Positions 16,802 to 26,282 of a stretch of DNA of 64,000 nt are shown piece by piece. The stretch lies in the NCBI GenBank assembly GCA_010093485.1, contig MU001509.1:242256-306255 (forward strand), in the 5' to 3' direction. Source of the DNA: Karstenula rhodostoma CBS 690.94 (taxonomy: Eukaryota; Ascomycota; Dothideomycetes; Pleosporales; Didymosphaeriaceae). The notes below the pieces were generated by a model, which saw only the letters and a list, made by a program, of their open reading frames with translations, made no database searches and was not told the origin of the DNA. The first letter of the stretch is position 1; each line of letters starts with the position of its first letter. Made by a program: the position numbers and the translations under genes.

Positions 16802-17263
16802 ATGACCCCCTTTTCACGTCTCCTGCCACGTCTCCTGCCACGGCCTCTCTACCTGCGACACCGCCTACAGAGCGCCGCGCACCACGTCCGTTATACCGGG
16901 AGCACAAGTGGCCGTCCAAGCATGTCCAACGCGAACACATCGAGCGCAGCACCGCCTGCAGGCGACAGCCAAAACAGGGCGGATCAGCCGTCTAGCCAGC
17001 CGCTGCCGCTGCCGCTGCCGCTGCCCGAGCCGCCGGCCGACAGCAAGGCTATCGAGCTCGATGTGAGCACGGGCAACGCCGTCAAGCTCGACCACCTGGG
17101 CCCGATGGTCGTCAACCGCGACGGAACACTCAGCCGCATCGGGAACTGGGAGCAGATGACGGAGATGGAGCGACGGAACACGCTGCGAGTGCTGGGGAAG
17201 CGGAACCAGCTGCGCCTGGACACATTGAGGGCCGCCGAAGACGCGAAGCCAGCGCCCGAGTAG
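16802..17263 (+). CDS. Small conserved-looking fungal protein, possibly mitochondrial
   Basis: A single-exon 153-aa protein whose function I do not recognise. The first 30 residues are rich in Arg, Leu, Ser and His without acids (FSRLLPRLLPRPLYLRHRLQ), as in a mitochondrial presequence. A disordered Pro/Ala/Ser stretch with LPLPLPLPEPP follows. The last 75 residues look folded and conserved-like: KLDHLGPMVVNRDGTLSRIG, then NWEQMTEMERRNTLRVLGKR, then NQLRLDTL. This C-terminal block resembles small uncharacterised ascomycete proteins known to me only as hypothetical. A second ATG (SMSNANTSSAA) could give a shorter cytosolic form. The next gene starts about 290 bp downstream on the same strand. 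Confidence 0.7.
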   Translation: MTPFSRLLPRLLPRPLYLRHRLQSAAHHVRYTGSTSGRPSMSNANTSSAAPPAGDSQNRADQPSSQPLPLPLPLPEPPADSKAIELDVSTGNAVKLDHLGPMVVNRDGTLSRIGNWEQMTEMERRNTLRVLGKRNQLRLDTLRAAEDAKPAPE

Positions 17264-17551
17264 AGTAGAGATACCCTGCGGAATGCAGAGAGTGTTGCAG
17301 CGAGCTGCCAGTCAGCTGGTGGAACGCATTGCGAGCGTCACCTGTGGCACCAGTGCACAAGAGTTGGAGGTTCGAAGGCTGCGCGTGCCGGCGGTGACGT
17401 CAAGCGCCACGACTTGCGTCGGCGCTGCCAACAGCAAGCAACAGACAAAACTCAGTCCTTCAGTTACCGCCCTCAATACAGCCACATTTTCTTTGCACCC
17501 CTCACCCCTGCTCGCTACCTCCCGCTGCGCATCTCCTTCTCCCGTCTCACC

Positions 17552-18238
17552 ATGGCCGCAGAAAAGGCCGACTCAGCACACAGCCCCGAGCCCGAGATCC
17601 CCCAAGGGCTCTCCGATGAAGACCGCCTCAAGGAAGCCGCCTCGGCAGCAGAACGGGCCATAGCAGCCCAGGGCATGGCGAACAAACTCCGCCAGACGGC
17701 TGCGACCTTCACCGACCCGAAGAAGCGTGAGAAGATGCTCATGGACGCCTACGACAAGGAGAAGGAAGCCAACGGCAACTCCAAGAAGGCGCGCCTGCTG
17801 CAGAGTGGAGCCTTCCAAGGCTCCTTAGGCGGCGCTGGCATCGGCGGCGCCGTGAGCGCAGGCGTGGGCACCCTCGTGGGCACTGTGGTTGGAACCGTCG
17901 CCGCGATACCAGTGACGGGCTTGGGAGCGCTGGCCGGCGCCGGCGTGGGCGCGATACACGGGCCGTGGATCAAGCTAGGGGACCTTGCGAAAGGCATGAA
18001 GGCCGATAAAAAGAAAGACGGCGACAACGACGGTGAACAGCAGGCCGACGAGATCTCACCGGATGACGAGGACGTCGTCCCCAACCCTGAGATGCTCCGC
18101 CAGCGCGCCGATGCCCTCGCCCAAGAGCGCGCCAAAAAAGGCCCAGACACCGGGTCCGCCGCAAATGGGGACGACGCCCCCAAGCCGCCCAAGAAGAAGC
18201 CGCGGAAGCTCGAGGTGCGCTCGGGAGGTCAGAAGTAG
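17552..18238 (+). CDS. Uncharacterised protein with glycine-zipper segment
   Basis: A 228-aa single-exon protein. I chose the ATG at 17552, which has a CACC context; the frame is open for another 138 bases upstream. The N-terminal half is charged and helical (LKEAASAAERAIAAQGMANK, then DPKKREKMLMDAYDKEKEAN). The centre, residues about 92-145, is a Gly-zipper run with GxxxG spacing (GGAGIGGAVSAGVGTLVGTV, then ALAGAGVGAIHG), a pattern found in membrane-inserting or self-associating segments. The C-terminus is acidic then Lys/Pro-rich (PKPPKKKPRKLEVRSGG), which could be a nuclear signal. Function is unknown. Gly-zipper segments occur in fungal stress and organelle proteins, so a membrane-associated role is a guess. 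Confidence 0.7.
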   Translation: MAAEKADSAHSPEPEIPQGLSDEDRLKEAASAAERAIAAQGMANKLRQTAATFTDPKKREKMLMDAYDKEKEANGNSKKARLLQSGAFQGSLGGAGIGGAVSAGVGTLVGTVVGTVAAIPVTGLGALAGAGVGAIHGPWIKLGDLAKGMKADKKKDGDNDGEQQADEISPDDEDVVPNPEMLRQRADALAQERAKKGPDTGSAANGDDAPKPPKKKPRKLEVRSGGQK

Positions 18239-18811
18239 GAATCCTCGTACCGCCGTTGTGGCCCCTTTGCATGTTTTCCGTCCCTTCGACATCTCTTCCC
18301 AGTGTATATCTTTGCACACCCTATCCTCAAAAGCATATTGGCGCATAGCGTACAGGGCATGTCAGGTTTTCTCGTGGCGTTTGGTAGCGTGGTGTTAGCG
18401 ATTGGCGTCGGTGTTTTCGCCCTTGTCTCTAGCACTGTGCATCTAATAGCATTGCCTCGCCTCATCAATTGTATGTTCATTCTGACCTGAAGCTACGCTG
18501 GTTGTTCCGCGGTGGTTTACGATCTGGCCTCATTTCCTTCAGGCTACGATTCGCCAGGCGGTATAGTGTACCTCGCAGGTCAGTAAATGCCCAAGATCCG
18601 ATTCGGTTCGTTTGCGCGGCTCATAGTTGCGTCCATCATCCGTGCTCGGGATTCCATTCAAGTGTAGACGAACGGTTGCGTTTGTGGGTCAAACACTAGG
18701 GTTGGCTACTAATCTTACGCTCGCGTTGATAGAGAGCTCGTTACTGGAGATTTTGACTTCGTCTTTGCTACGACTCGGGCAACTCAGCATTCTTTGTGTC
18801 GAGGTCGAATT
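18239..18811 (+). other. Possible 5' exons of the membrane-protein gene at 18812
   Basis: Two segments could be upstream exons: 18359-18470 (begins MSGFLVAFGSVVLAIG, strongly hydrophobic) and 18543-18578, joined by a GTATGT donor and CAG acceptor. From 18578 a GTCAGT donor could splice to an AG at 18734, with a TACTAAT branch-like site upstream. The joined frame stays open into 18812 and would supply the signal or anchor that the downstream protein otherwise lacks. This rests on frame and splice signals only. Confidence 0.3.
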
Positions 18812-19720
18812 ATGGTCGATCCATTAGGGGGTCCCCTTCCCTCGACAGTCGTCCTCGACATCAAACCTGTCGTCTCCGAGTCCGACCAGCCACGTCCTCG
18901 ACCTCCCTCGGTGTCCACATCAACGACTTTTTCGACGGCACGACCAGAATGCACGCCAGGGCTGACTCCATGCATTGGAGGCATGTGCCTGATAAATGAT
19001 GACTGTCATCCGGATTTAATATGCTACGCTAGGCACTGTATTAATGCAGTGGGAAGCCCAATTGGAGGCTTTTGCTTTGAAAATGTTGACTGTAACCGGC
19101 CTCTGATATGTTTCGATAGGCACTGTGCCACTGGAATACCAAGTCCTCCCTCCACAACGGGGAGCTGTGGAACCGTTGCTACAGGCTTATCCAGCACCAC
19201 AGTTCCAACATCATCGTCTCAGCCGACAAGCATCATCCCGATCCCGATCCCGACCCTGGACACTCAACCTACGAGCACGACCGCCGTCACTACGCTGTCC
19301 ACTCTTTGGTCCTCGTCGTCAACCTCGATCTCAATCTCGACTTCGACCTCAACCGCAACCGCAACTTCAACTACAACACCAGCGGATTCTCCACCGCCAC
19401 CCTCCACGCATAACCACACCCTCATCTACATATCTATCCCGATCACCCTGGTCCCAGTAATAATCCTCGCACTCCTATACTGCATACGTTGGCGCAGGAC
19501 CCGCCTCAAACCGACACCCCAGGACGCTCCACCTGCAGTGCAGCCGCGGCGCAAACCAGCGCTCGCAGAGCTTAGTACTAACAGCGGCGCATGGACAGGG
19601 AAAGGTTACCGGGAGTATAGAAGCAGTGCCGGGACGGTATCGAGCAGGGGAGGAGGGGTGCGAGTGAGTGGAAGGCAGGAGAGCGGAAGGGCAAGTGCGT
19701 GGTTGGGGGGAGGAAAGTGA
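18812..19720 (+). CDS. Cys-rich, Ser/Thr-rich single-pass membrane protein
   Basis: No named family was recognised. From the ATG at 18812 the product is 302 aa. The outer part holds two Cys-rich units, CIGGMCLINDDCHPDLICYA and a second starting GGFCFENVDCNRPLICF, with matched spacing C-x5-DC-x5-C and then CYARHC or CFDRHC, so an internal duplication is visible. A Thr/Ser-rich, probably O-glycosylated stalk follows. One membrane helix (IYISIPITLVPVIILALLYC) precedes a basic stop-transfer (RWRRTRLK) and a short tail. A protein with disulphide-type units outside needs an N-terminal signal, which this start does not give; the hydrophobic exon proposed at 18359-18470 would. The layout resembles the gene at 7931-8701. 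A wall-sensing role is inference. Confidence 0.6.
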   Translation: MVDPLGGPLPSTVVLDIKPVVSESDQPRPRPPSVSTSTTFSTARPECTPGLTPCIGGMCLINDDCHPDLICYARHCINAVGSPIGGFCFENVDCNRPLICFDRHCATGIPSPPSTTGSCGTVATGLSSTTVPTSSSQPTSIIPIPIPTLDTQPTSTTAVTTLSTLWSSSSTSISISTSTSTATATSTTTPADSPPPPSTHNHTLIYISIPITLVPVIILALLYCIRWRRTRLKPTPQDAPPAVQPRRKPALAELSTNSGAWTGKGYREYRSSAGTVSSRGGGVRVSGRQESGRASAWLGGGK

Positions 19721-19868
19721 GGTGGAGGTGGTCGATGGATGTGGATGATTGGAATTGAAATTGGAATATGCGGATTGCATGGTCTGGTATGCGTGGAAGG
19801 TACAGAGGTTGAGGATAACGGAAGTCTATATAACACTGGAAAAGACGCTTTGAGGTGTCTACGCGGAC

Positions 19869-21146
19869 TCATTTGCAGTACCCGCCCTTGCACGTCCACG
19901 CCTCCTGGCACGGCACACTCGCAGAGCAGTCCCAGCCCCAGCACCTATCATATGTCAGCAGAGCACCTTGTGTTATGCACAACGAGAAAACTCACCCCCA
20001 GTCACACGCAGCCCCCGAGTTCGCAGGCGCAGCCGCACTCGTCGCCGTGGCGGTCTGCACGGGCACACTCGTCACGGTCGCCACCGCACTCGTCTGCCCC
20101 GGCGGCGGCGGCGGCGCAGTCCCATTACCAGCACCGCACAGCTCATTCCCACCCGAAAGCAGCGTAGCTTTCGTCCGCTGCAGCGTCGCATCGTCGGTCA
20201 TGACGATCTGGAAGTCGGCCTCCTTGTCGAACTCAAACCACGACATGGAGACGTAGTTGGGGTACTTGTTCTTATCCTGCGAGACGAGCGTCTGAAGCCA
20301 CTGGTCCTTCTGTCCCTTGCCGGCGCCCGTCTCGCCAATCGCAAACGGCAGGCCGTACGGCTTGCTGTAGGCATCGTAAAACGCGCCGTACAAGCGGTCG
20401 AACAGCGCGTCCGAGGCCGTGTCGTCCTCCGAGCGGGGGTAGCAGTCTATGCCTACGAGATCGACGTATTCGTCGCCGGGCCACCAGGGGGCGAGATCCG
20501 CGGCGCTGCCGGCTTGGTTGGGGCTCCAGAAGCACGACACTTTGGCGTTGTCCTTGCACGCGGCGTTGTAGATTGTTTTCCAGGAGGTGAGGAAGTCGGC
20601 CGCCGTGCCGTGGTAGGTGCCGTCCGAGACGTACCAGTTCATCTCGTGGGCGTAGCGCAGCCAGACGGTGACGCCGGCGTCGGTGAACTGCTTCATGACG
20701 GCGGCGACTTGGGAGGCGATGTCTGGGGTGATTTGGTTGAAGTTGACCGAGGGCATGACGGAGGCGACGAAGACGGCGCCGCTTGCGACGATGTCGTCTT
20801 TTACTGCGAGTAGCTGGCTGCCGTCGAAGCCGGAGGAGGTGATTTGTGCATACCATCCGTATGTGCTCGCTTTGGCGCCGAGCTTGTCGTTGATCTGGGC
20901 CATGGTGTAGCGCGGGGAGGCAGAGTCGCCTTCGGACGGCAGGAAGCCGATGGAGAGGCAGTTCGTCTTGAGGGTATCGTCGGGGAGGCCGAGGTCTTTG
21001 GAGGCGCGTTTTGAGATGTGCGATCCAGGGCTGGCAAAGCCGGGGTTGCTCTCGATAGGATAGTTCCCTGCGCGTCGAACGCTCATAGAACTGCCGAGAG
21101 ATGCCGCCATGGCAGCCAAAGCTGCAGTATAGAATGTACACTTCAT
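19869..21146 (-). CDS. Secreted glycoside hydrolase, GH26-like, with Cys-rich tail
   Basis: Probably a beta-mannanase-like or related beta-glycanase acting outside the cell. Exons are 21146-19996 and 19944-19869 (51-nt intron), giving 408 aa. It has a signal peptide (MKCTFYTAALAAMAASLGSS). The (beta/alpha)8 catalytic domain shows the GH26 acid/base block WLRYAHEMNWY (Glu168) and a candidate nucleophile Glu272 in FAIGETGAG; CFWSPNQAG and DEYVDLVGIDCYP are family-like strands. After a Pro/Thr/Ala linker, the second exon encodes a compact six-Cys end (ACDWGCWGWDCSAS, then CQEAWTCKGGYCK). Without the intron the ORF stops right after DWG. The tail could be a small carbohydrate-binding module, but I do not recognise its family. 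Activity against mannan rather than another glucan is not shown. Confidence 0.85.
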
Positions 21147-21855
21147 TTTGAAATTGGAAAAGAGTGACTAAAGAAACAAATGGGAAGGGTATGTAGAACG
21201 AAAACTGAAAGTTTGAATGTCGATGCGATGAAGACAGTACTGCATGCACGCTCTACTTTATACGGTAGATCGTAGTTCTTGATACGAGCATCTGTACGTA
21301 CCCAGTGAACTCCGCTTCCAAACCAGCGTCGATCACCCCCATGTTCGTTCCGTTTGGTCTGGCGGGGCGGGATGTTGCAGGGTTTGGCCCCCAGCGGAGG
21401 ACAAGGCTGAGACACCGGGCTTTCAGTAAGCAAATTAGGCGACCGAAACTGCACCGCTTGTGGTTACTTGCGCTGTAGTTACGAGCGCTATTTTGGGCCG
21501 TCTGCGGAGGGTGCCAAGGTGTGGCATAACTCGATAGCACGTGAGTCGGACCGGAAGTATTTGGCATCTGGGAGGCTTCCTCATGGGGAAGCCTGGTGCG
21601 AGTGTTTCTCACCTTTTGTTTTATTGTAATGTTAGCCGTCGAATCAGGAGTGCGGGAGACTGGGGCCGTTTCATCGGATGAGAGAAGGTCAGTAATAGAT
21701 TCAAGGCATCCAAAAGGACTGCACACTCAGCTATTGTTAGCTTCATAGATTGGAATCAGACGGGGATGAATTGCTCATTCAAACTCAGCTCGATTGATCG
21801 TATACCGAGGTCGACATACGATGGTGGTACCTATTGAGTCGGGCTTCGACAGTCG
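21147..21855. other. Intergenic, no gene seen
   Basis: About 710 bp upstream of the GH26-like gene and downstream of the carboxyltransferase gene. Only short, unconvincing open frames were seen. Confidence 0.45.
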
Positions 21856-23733
21856 CTATGCAAACGACGGCTTAACCCGTCCAGCTACCCTCTCCATGAT
21901 CCTCTCTGGCAGGAGACTCCCGTAAACATGGCCCACCCACTCGCAGCATACTCTTCTCGTATACGCCGGATCAATGATCTCTTCGATGCCGAAATGGTTT
22001 GCCGTCCGCACGGGGTTCATCAACCGCCGGTACTCATCTTCCAACTCTTTGTATTTTGCATCGCGCTTATCCTTGCCTTCATTCTTCTCGATCTCCTTGA
22101 GCTCATGTGAATGCGCAACCTCTATCCCACCCTCTAATGGCAACGAGCCCCACATGCCAGAAGGCCATGCAACCCTCATCCGAGGATCGCGGCAATCAAG
22201 CATAATACCGCCAGCGACTCCGTAGACACGCCGCACGATTACAGAAAATATGGGCATGGTGGTGCTATAGTATGTGGTCGCGAGTTGTACACCGTGCCTA
22301 TCCTCAAAGTCAGCTGAATCATAAAAATGGGTTTATGTATAAAGTATCCATGTATAAAACATAGCAACTTTGTACCGGGGAGATCGCACCGCATAGTCGC
22401 TGACCGCTCTGCTGCTGTTCCGATGGCATATCCTGGAACGTCCACGAACTGGATGAGTGGCATGTTGAACACATCGAGGAACTTCAACATGCGTGTAATC
22501 TTTTGCGAGCCTAGCGCATCGAGCGCTCCCGCGTTGACTTCGCAGTCGAGGGACACGATACCGACAGGACGACCACCCAGGCGAGCGAGACCAACAATGG
22601 CTGTGGTGCCCCAAAGCGCGCCAATCTCAAAGAACGAGCCCTGGTCCACGACTTCGGTGATGATCTTCCGCGGATTGTACATTCTATTCCGGGCACGCGG
22701 GACGATGGAACGAAGCGATTCGGATATACGGTCAATCGGGTCGGAACTTTCGATGGTTGGAGGCAGCTTGGTGCCAGAGTCGGGTAGGTAGCTGAGGACA
22801 GTGCGGATCTGCTCAAAGCAGCCCGCTTCATCTGGGGCAAGGTTGTCTATCGTTCCATTGGTGCAATGCACAGCAGGTCCACCTAGGTCGGTCAAAGACA
22901 ACCCTTCCTCAAAAGTTGCGTTCTTGACCACGTTCGGACCTGCATTGAACAGAGATCCTATGTCAGCGGCCATGACGGAGAAGTGACAAGCTACGACGCG
23001 TGCCGCTCCGAGGCCAATCGCTGGACCTACTACAGCTCCCAAGTTGGGAATGCCCATATTCAATTGCTGGACAACCTGGGCAAATGAAGGGAGAGGTGGC
23101 ACGTAGGAGAAGCCGGTTTTGCTGATGGTCGTGACTGATCCGCCGCCAGAAGAGCCGTCGACGAGTTTGACGATGGGGAGTTGCAGAGCTATGGCTAACT
23201 TCTCCATGTATATCTGTATTCCATCAGCCCGCCATCTTTGATACCACAAATGCAGGATGCCTTACCGTCTTCTCCACCAGCGCGCCGTCCGCATGCCCTG
23301 CTCTGATTGAGAAGTCGTCTGCGGTGAACACAATTTTCCTTCCTTTCAGCGTCCCGAAGCCCTGCACGTTATTGCTGGGTACGTAGTCCTCGGGCTCTTC
23401 TTTGATGCCTCCGAGCTGCTTCCATTTCACCGTCCCGCTCACACTACCCACCTCCTGGAAGCTTCCAGGGTCCAGTAACTGCTCGACGCGCTCCCGCACC
23501 CACAGCTTGCCCGCCTGTTTCTGTCGCACATAGCCTCTGTTGTTCGGATCTGGCGTCGTCGCGATTTTGCGGAGCGCAGCGATTTGGCCAAGGATATCCG
23601 AGTAGTCCGCGGGAAGATCTGAATCAGGACGTCGTCGTCTTCGCTTCTTCTGCGCGCTGGGCTCAATGTGCGAAGATATTTGTTTGAGCCGTTCCTTCGC
23701 GCCTGAGGGTGCGTCTGTGTCGTCCCCTGCCAT
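21856..23733 (-). CDS. Acyl-CoA carboxylase, carboxyltransferase subunit
   Basis: Transfers CO2 from carboxybiotin to an acyl-CoA. Exons are 23733-23266, 23213-22390 and 22297-21856, giving 577 aa; an ATG at 23892 would add 53 residues. The N-terminal half of the crotonase-like fold is seen at GKLWVRERVEQLLDPGSF, then FTADDFSIRAGHADGALVEK, DGSSGGGSV and a GPAIGLGAARVVACHFS stretch. The C-terminal half is seen at GTTAIVGLARLGGRPVGIVS, LIQFVDVPGYAIGTAAERSA and VRRVYGVAGG. The second intron junction restores TMRHGVQLATTYYSTTMPIF. It is stand-alone, unlike the giant cytosolic acetyl-CoA carboxylase. The divergent neighbour encodes the matching biotin carboxylase/carrier. It is related to propionyl- and methylcrotonyl-CoA carboxylase beta subunits, but it differs from the fungal methylcrotonyl enzyme as I know it, so the substrate is open. 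Confidence 0.88.
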
Positions 23734-24141
23734 TGTGAAAGAAAATGACCCAGTCCTTGAACGAAATTGGGGCATTAATGGCTCCTCAATAGATTGCAAT
23801 GTGAAGCTCACATCGTCGACGACTTGCGACGAACGAGGCGTGAGGGAGAAGTACTCGCGACATCCGGCGGTTTCCCTCATAGGATTCCCCATGGGGTCGA
23901 GCCGAGCCGAGGCAGTTGGGAGCTCCCCCGCCGCTAAACTTAGTTAATCTATCCCAGAATGCGAGCGCGAGTACTGAAAATACTATCCAGTGCCTTTCCA
24001 GTAGATACTGCTTGATACATTCTTCGAAATTGTATCATCTCGGCCCATTCTAGAAAGGTACATCAACGCCTATACATATGTATGGTTTGCCTCCACGGCT
24101 AAAACATCGCCCTTGAGACTAGACAACCAGGAGGCCTCAAT
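23734..24141. promoter_or_regulatory. Shared divergent promoter of the acyl-CoA carboxylase genes
   Basis: About 410 bp separates the start codons of the carboxyltransferase (minus) and biotin-carboxylase (plus) genes. Such an arrangement would allow co-expression of two subunits of one enzyme. No specific operator was identified. If the carboxyltransferase used the ATG at 23892 the gap would shrink to about 250 bp. Confidence 0.55.
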
Positions 24142-26242
24142 ATGTCGCGCCCACCACAGAGACCAATAAAACGTCTTCTTATAGCAAACAGGTCCATTTT
24201 CTCCTCATTCTGTATCACCGTTGCTGATTCCAGACAGAGGCGAAATAGCAACCCGCATACTATCCGCAGCCCAGGAACTCTCCATCCAAACATGCGCCAT
24301 CTACACATCCGGAGACTCGTCCCACACCAGCCATGCCGACCACTCAATTGAGCTTCCCTCGGCTTCGACCTTCATGGATATCTCTGCCCTGATCGACATC
24401 GTGAAGAAACATGAGATCGACGCTGTCCACCCGGGCTACGGCTTCCTCTCCGAATCCGCAGAGTTTGCGAAGAGAATGTGGGACGAAGCAGGCGCGATAG
24501 TGATAGGGCCAGGCTGGGAGATTCTGGAGGCGACGGGCGATAAGTTGAGGGCGAGGCAACTGGCGGAGAAGTGTATGTCCGCCCACGTGACCCTAGTATT
24601 GCTGGAAAGACTGACACATACCCAGGCAATGTACCCGTCTCCCCAGCGCTCCTTACGCCCACCTCATCCCCCGAAGAAATCGCCGCCTTCACTTCCCATG
24701 TGGGGTACCCAATTATGGTGAAAGCGGTAGATGGCGGCGGCGGTCGCGGCATCCGCCTAATCCGCGATGCGTCTTCTCTAGCAGCGTCTGTGAAGCGTGC
24801 CATGGAAGAAAGCCCCTCGAAGAAACTCTTCGCCGAAAAAGCAGCAGTCGATGGCTTCCGCCACGTCGAAGTCCAGATCATCGGCGACGGGCGAGGAAAC
24901 GTGACGCATCTCTGGGAGCGTGAATGCTCGATCCAACGACGATATCAAAAGATCATCGAGATAGCGCCGAGCACACTGCAAGACAGACGTATCGTTGCGA
25001 GGATCATCGAGGACGCTATACACATGGCAAAAAGCGTAAGCCCCCCTTTTCCTTTTTCTTTGTCCTATTCCCGCATCCATCCTCCGCTAACAGGAAATAC
25101 CGTAGATAAACTACTTCTCCCTCGGCACCTTCGAGTTCCTCCTAAATCCCACGACAGACACATACTACTTCCTCGAGATCAACCCCCGTCTCCAAGTCGA
25201 ACACACCATCACCGAAGCCCTGACCACGACCGACCTCGTCCGGACCCAACTCCTCCTCGCCCAAGCCGCCTGCACCCTCCCCGCACCCCAAAACCCACTC
25301 GCACCACCGACAAACCATGCCATCCAGCTCCGCATCACAGCCGAAAACCCCGCCGCCAACTGGACCCTCTCCATCGGCAAGATGACCGCCTTCGAGTTTC
25401 CTTCAGGCAACGGCATCCGCCTCGACACGCACCTCGCGCACGCGCACCCCACGGTCGTGTCGGCAGCCTACGACAGCCTCCTTGCTAAACTCATCGTCAC
25501 TGCGTCCTCGTGGCCCGCTTGCGTGCAGAAAGCCCACCACGCCCTGTCCAAAACCCACATCCACGGCGTGAAAACAAACATCCTCGTCCTCCGCGCCATC
25601 CTCGCGCACCCGGACTTCCTCGCCGGCGCATGCGACACGCAGTGGCTGGAGCGCGGGATGCAGGACCTGCTTGAGCGCGGCGAGGCCATGGCCGGGGGTC
25701 CCTCGCGCGCGGCTGGAGGGTCGGCTTCACCGGCTTTCGCAGCGGCGGCGGCGAGTACGATGTTGCGCAAGGGTGACGCATGGGCGCTCACGCTGGCGCC
25801 AAAGGCCGAGGGCCCAGAGGGAGAGGTGAAGAGTCATCTCGAGATCACACGCGTCTTGCGCAACGAGTTTCCGCACGCGCTGGCCGCCGACGTGCGCTTC
25901 ACTGCGCCGGAGAAGGGAGCTGTGGAGTACATCATGCATCTAGCGTCGACAACGGCCTCCGCATCGGCGACGACGTCGGCGAATCGCCGAGCGAATCCAG
26001 CGGATGCGTCGCATGTGGGCATCCCGTTTGCGGGGAAGTTGGTGGAGGTGCTTGTGGACGAGGGAGACGCGGTCAAGGAGGGAGACGTGGTGTGTGTGGT
26101 GCAGCAGATGAAGATGGAGCTGGAGGTACGGAGTGCGCGGAGCGGAGTGGTGACGTGGGTTTGCGAAGCGGACGAAGGGGATGAGGTGGGCGAGGGGACG
26201 TTAGCTGCGATTGTGATGCCGTCCAGCGAGGCACGGTTATAG
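24142..26242 (+). CDS. Acyl-CoA carboxylase, biotin carboxylase plus biotin-carrier subunit
   Basis: Carboxylates its own biotin using ATP and bicarbonate. Exons are 24142-24191, 24238-24572, 24626-25035 and 25106-26242, giving 643 aa. The biotin carboxylase domain begins with KRLLIANRGEIATRI, rebuilt across the first intron, then has DAVHPGYGFLSE, the ATP-grasp glycine loop KAVDGGGGRGIR, FRHVEVQIIGD and the signature FLEINPRLQVEHTITE. The C-terminal carrier domain has VVQQMKMELEV with the biotinyl Lys601. A linker rich in Ala/Ser (AAAAAST, TTASASATTSANR) separates them. The size and order match alpha subunits of propionyl/methylcrotonyl-type carboxylases. It is head-to-head with the carboxyltransferase gene, which argues for one two-subunit enzyme. 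No clear mitochondrial presequence is visible, so its compartment is uncertain. Confidence 0.92.
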
Positions 26243-26282
26243 AATATACAACCTCATATGCTAGGTGTGCTCCAGCAAGAGA

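Noticed and set aside
20272..21249. A long Arg-rich minus-strand frame overlapping the GH26-like gene
   Set aside because: It is the same strand in another frame; extreme Arg/His content and no domain mark it as a shadow of the hydrolase.
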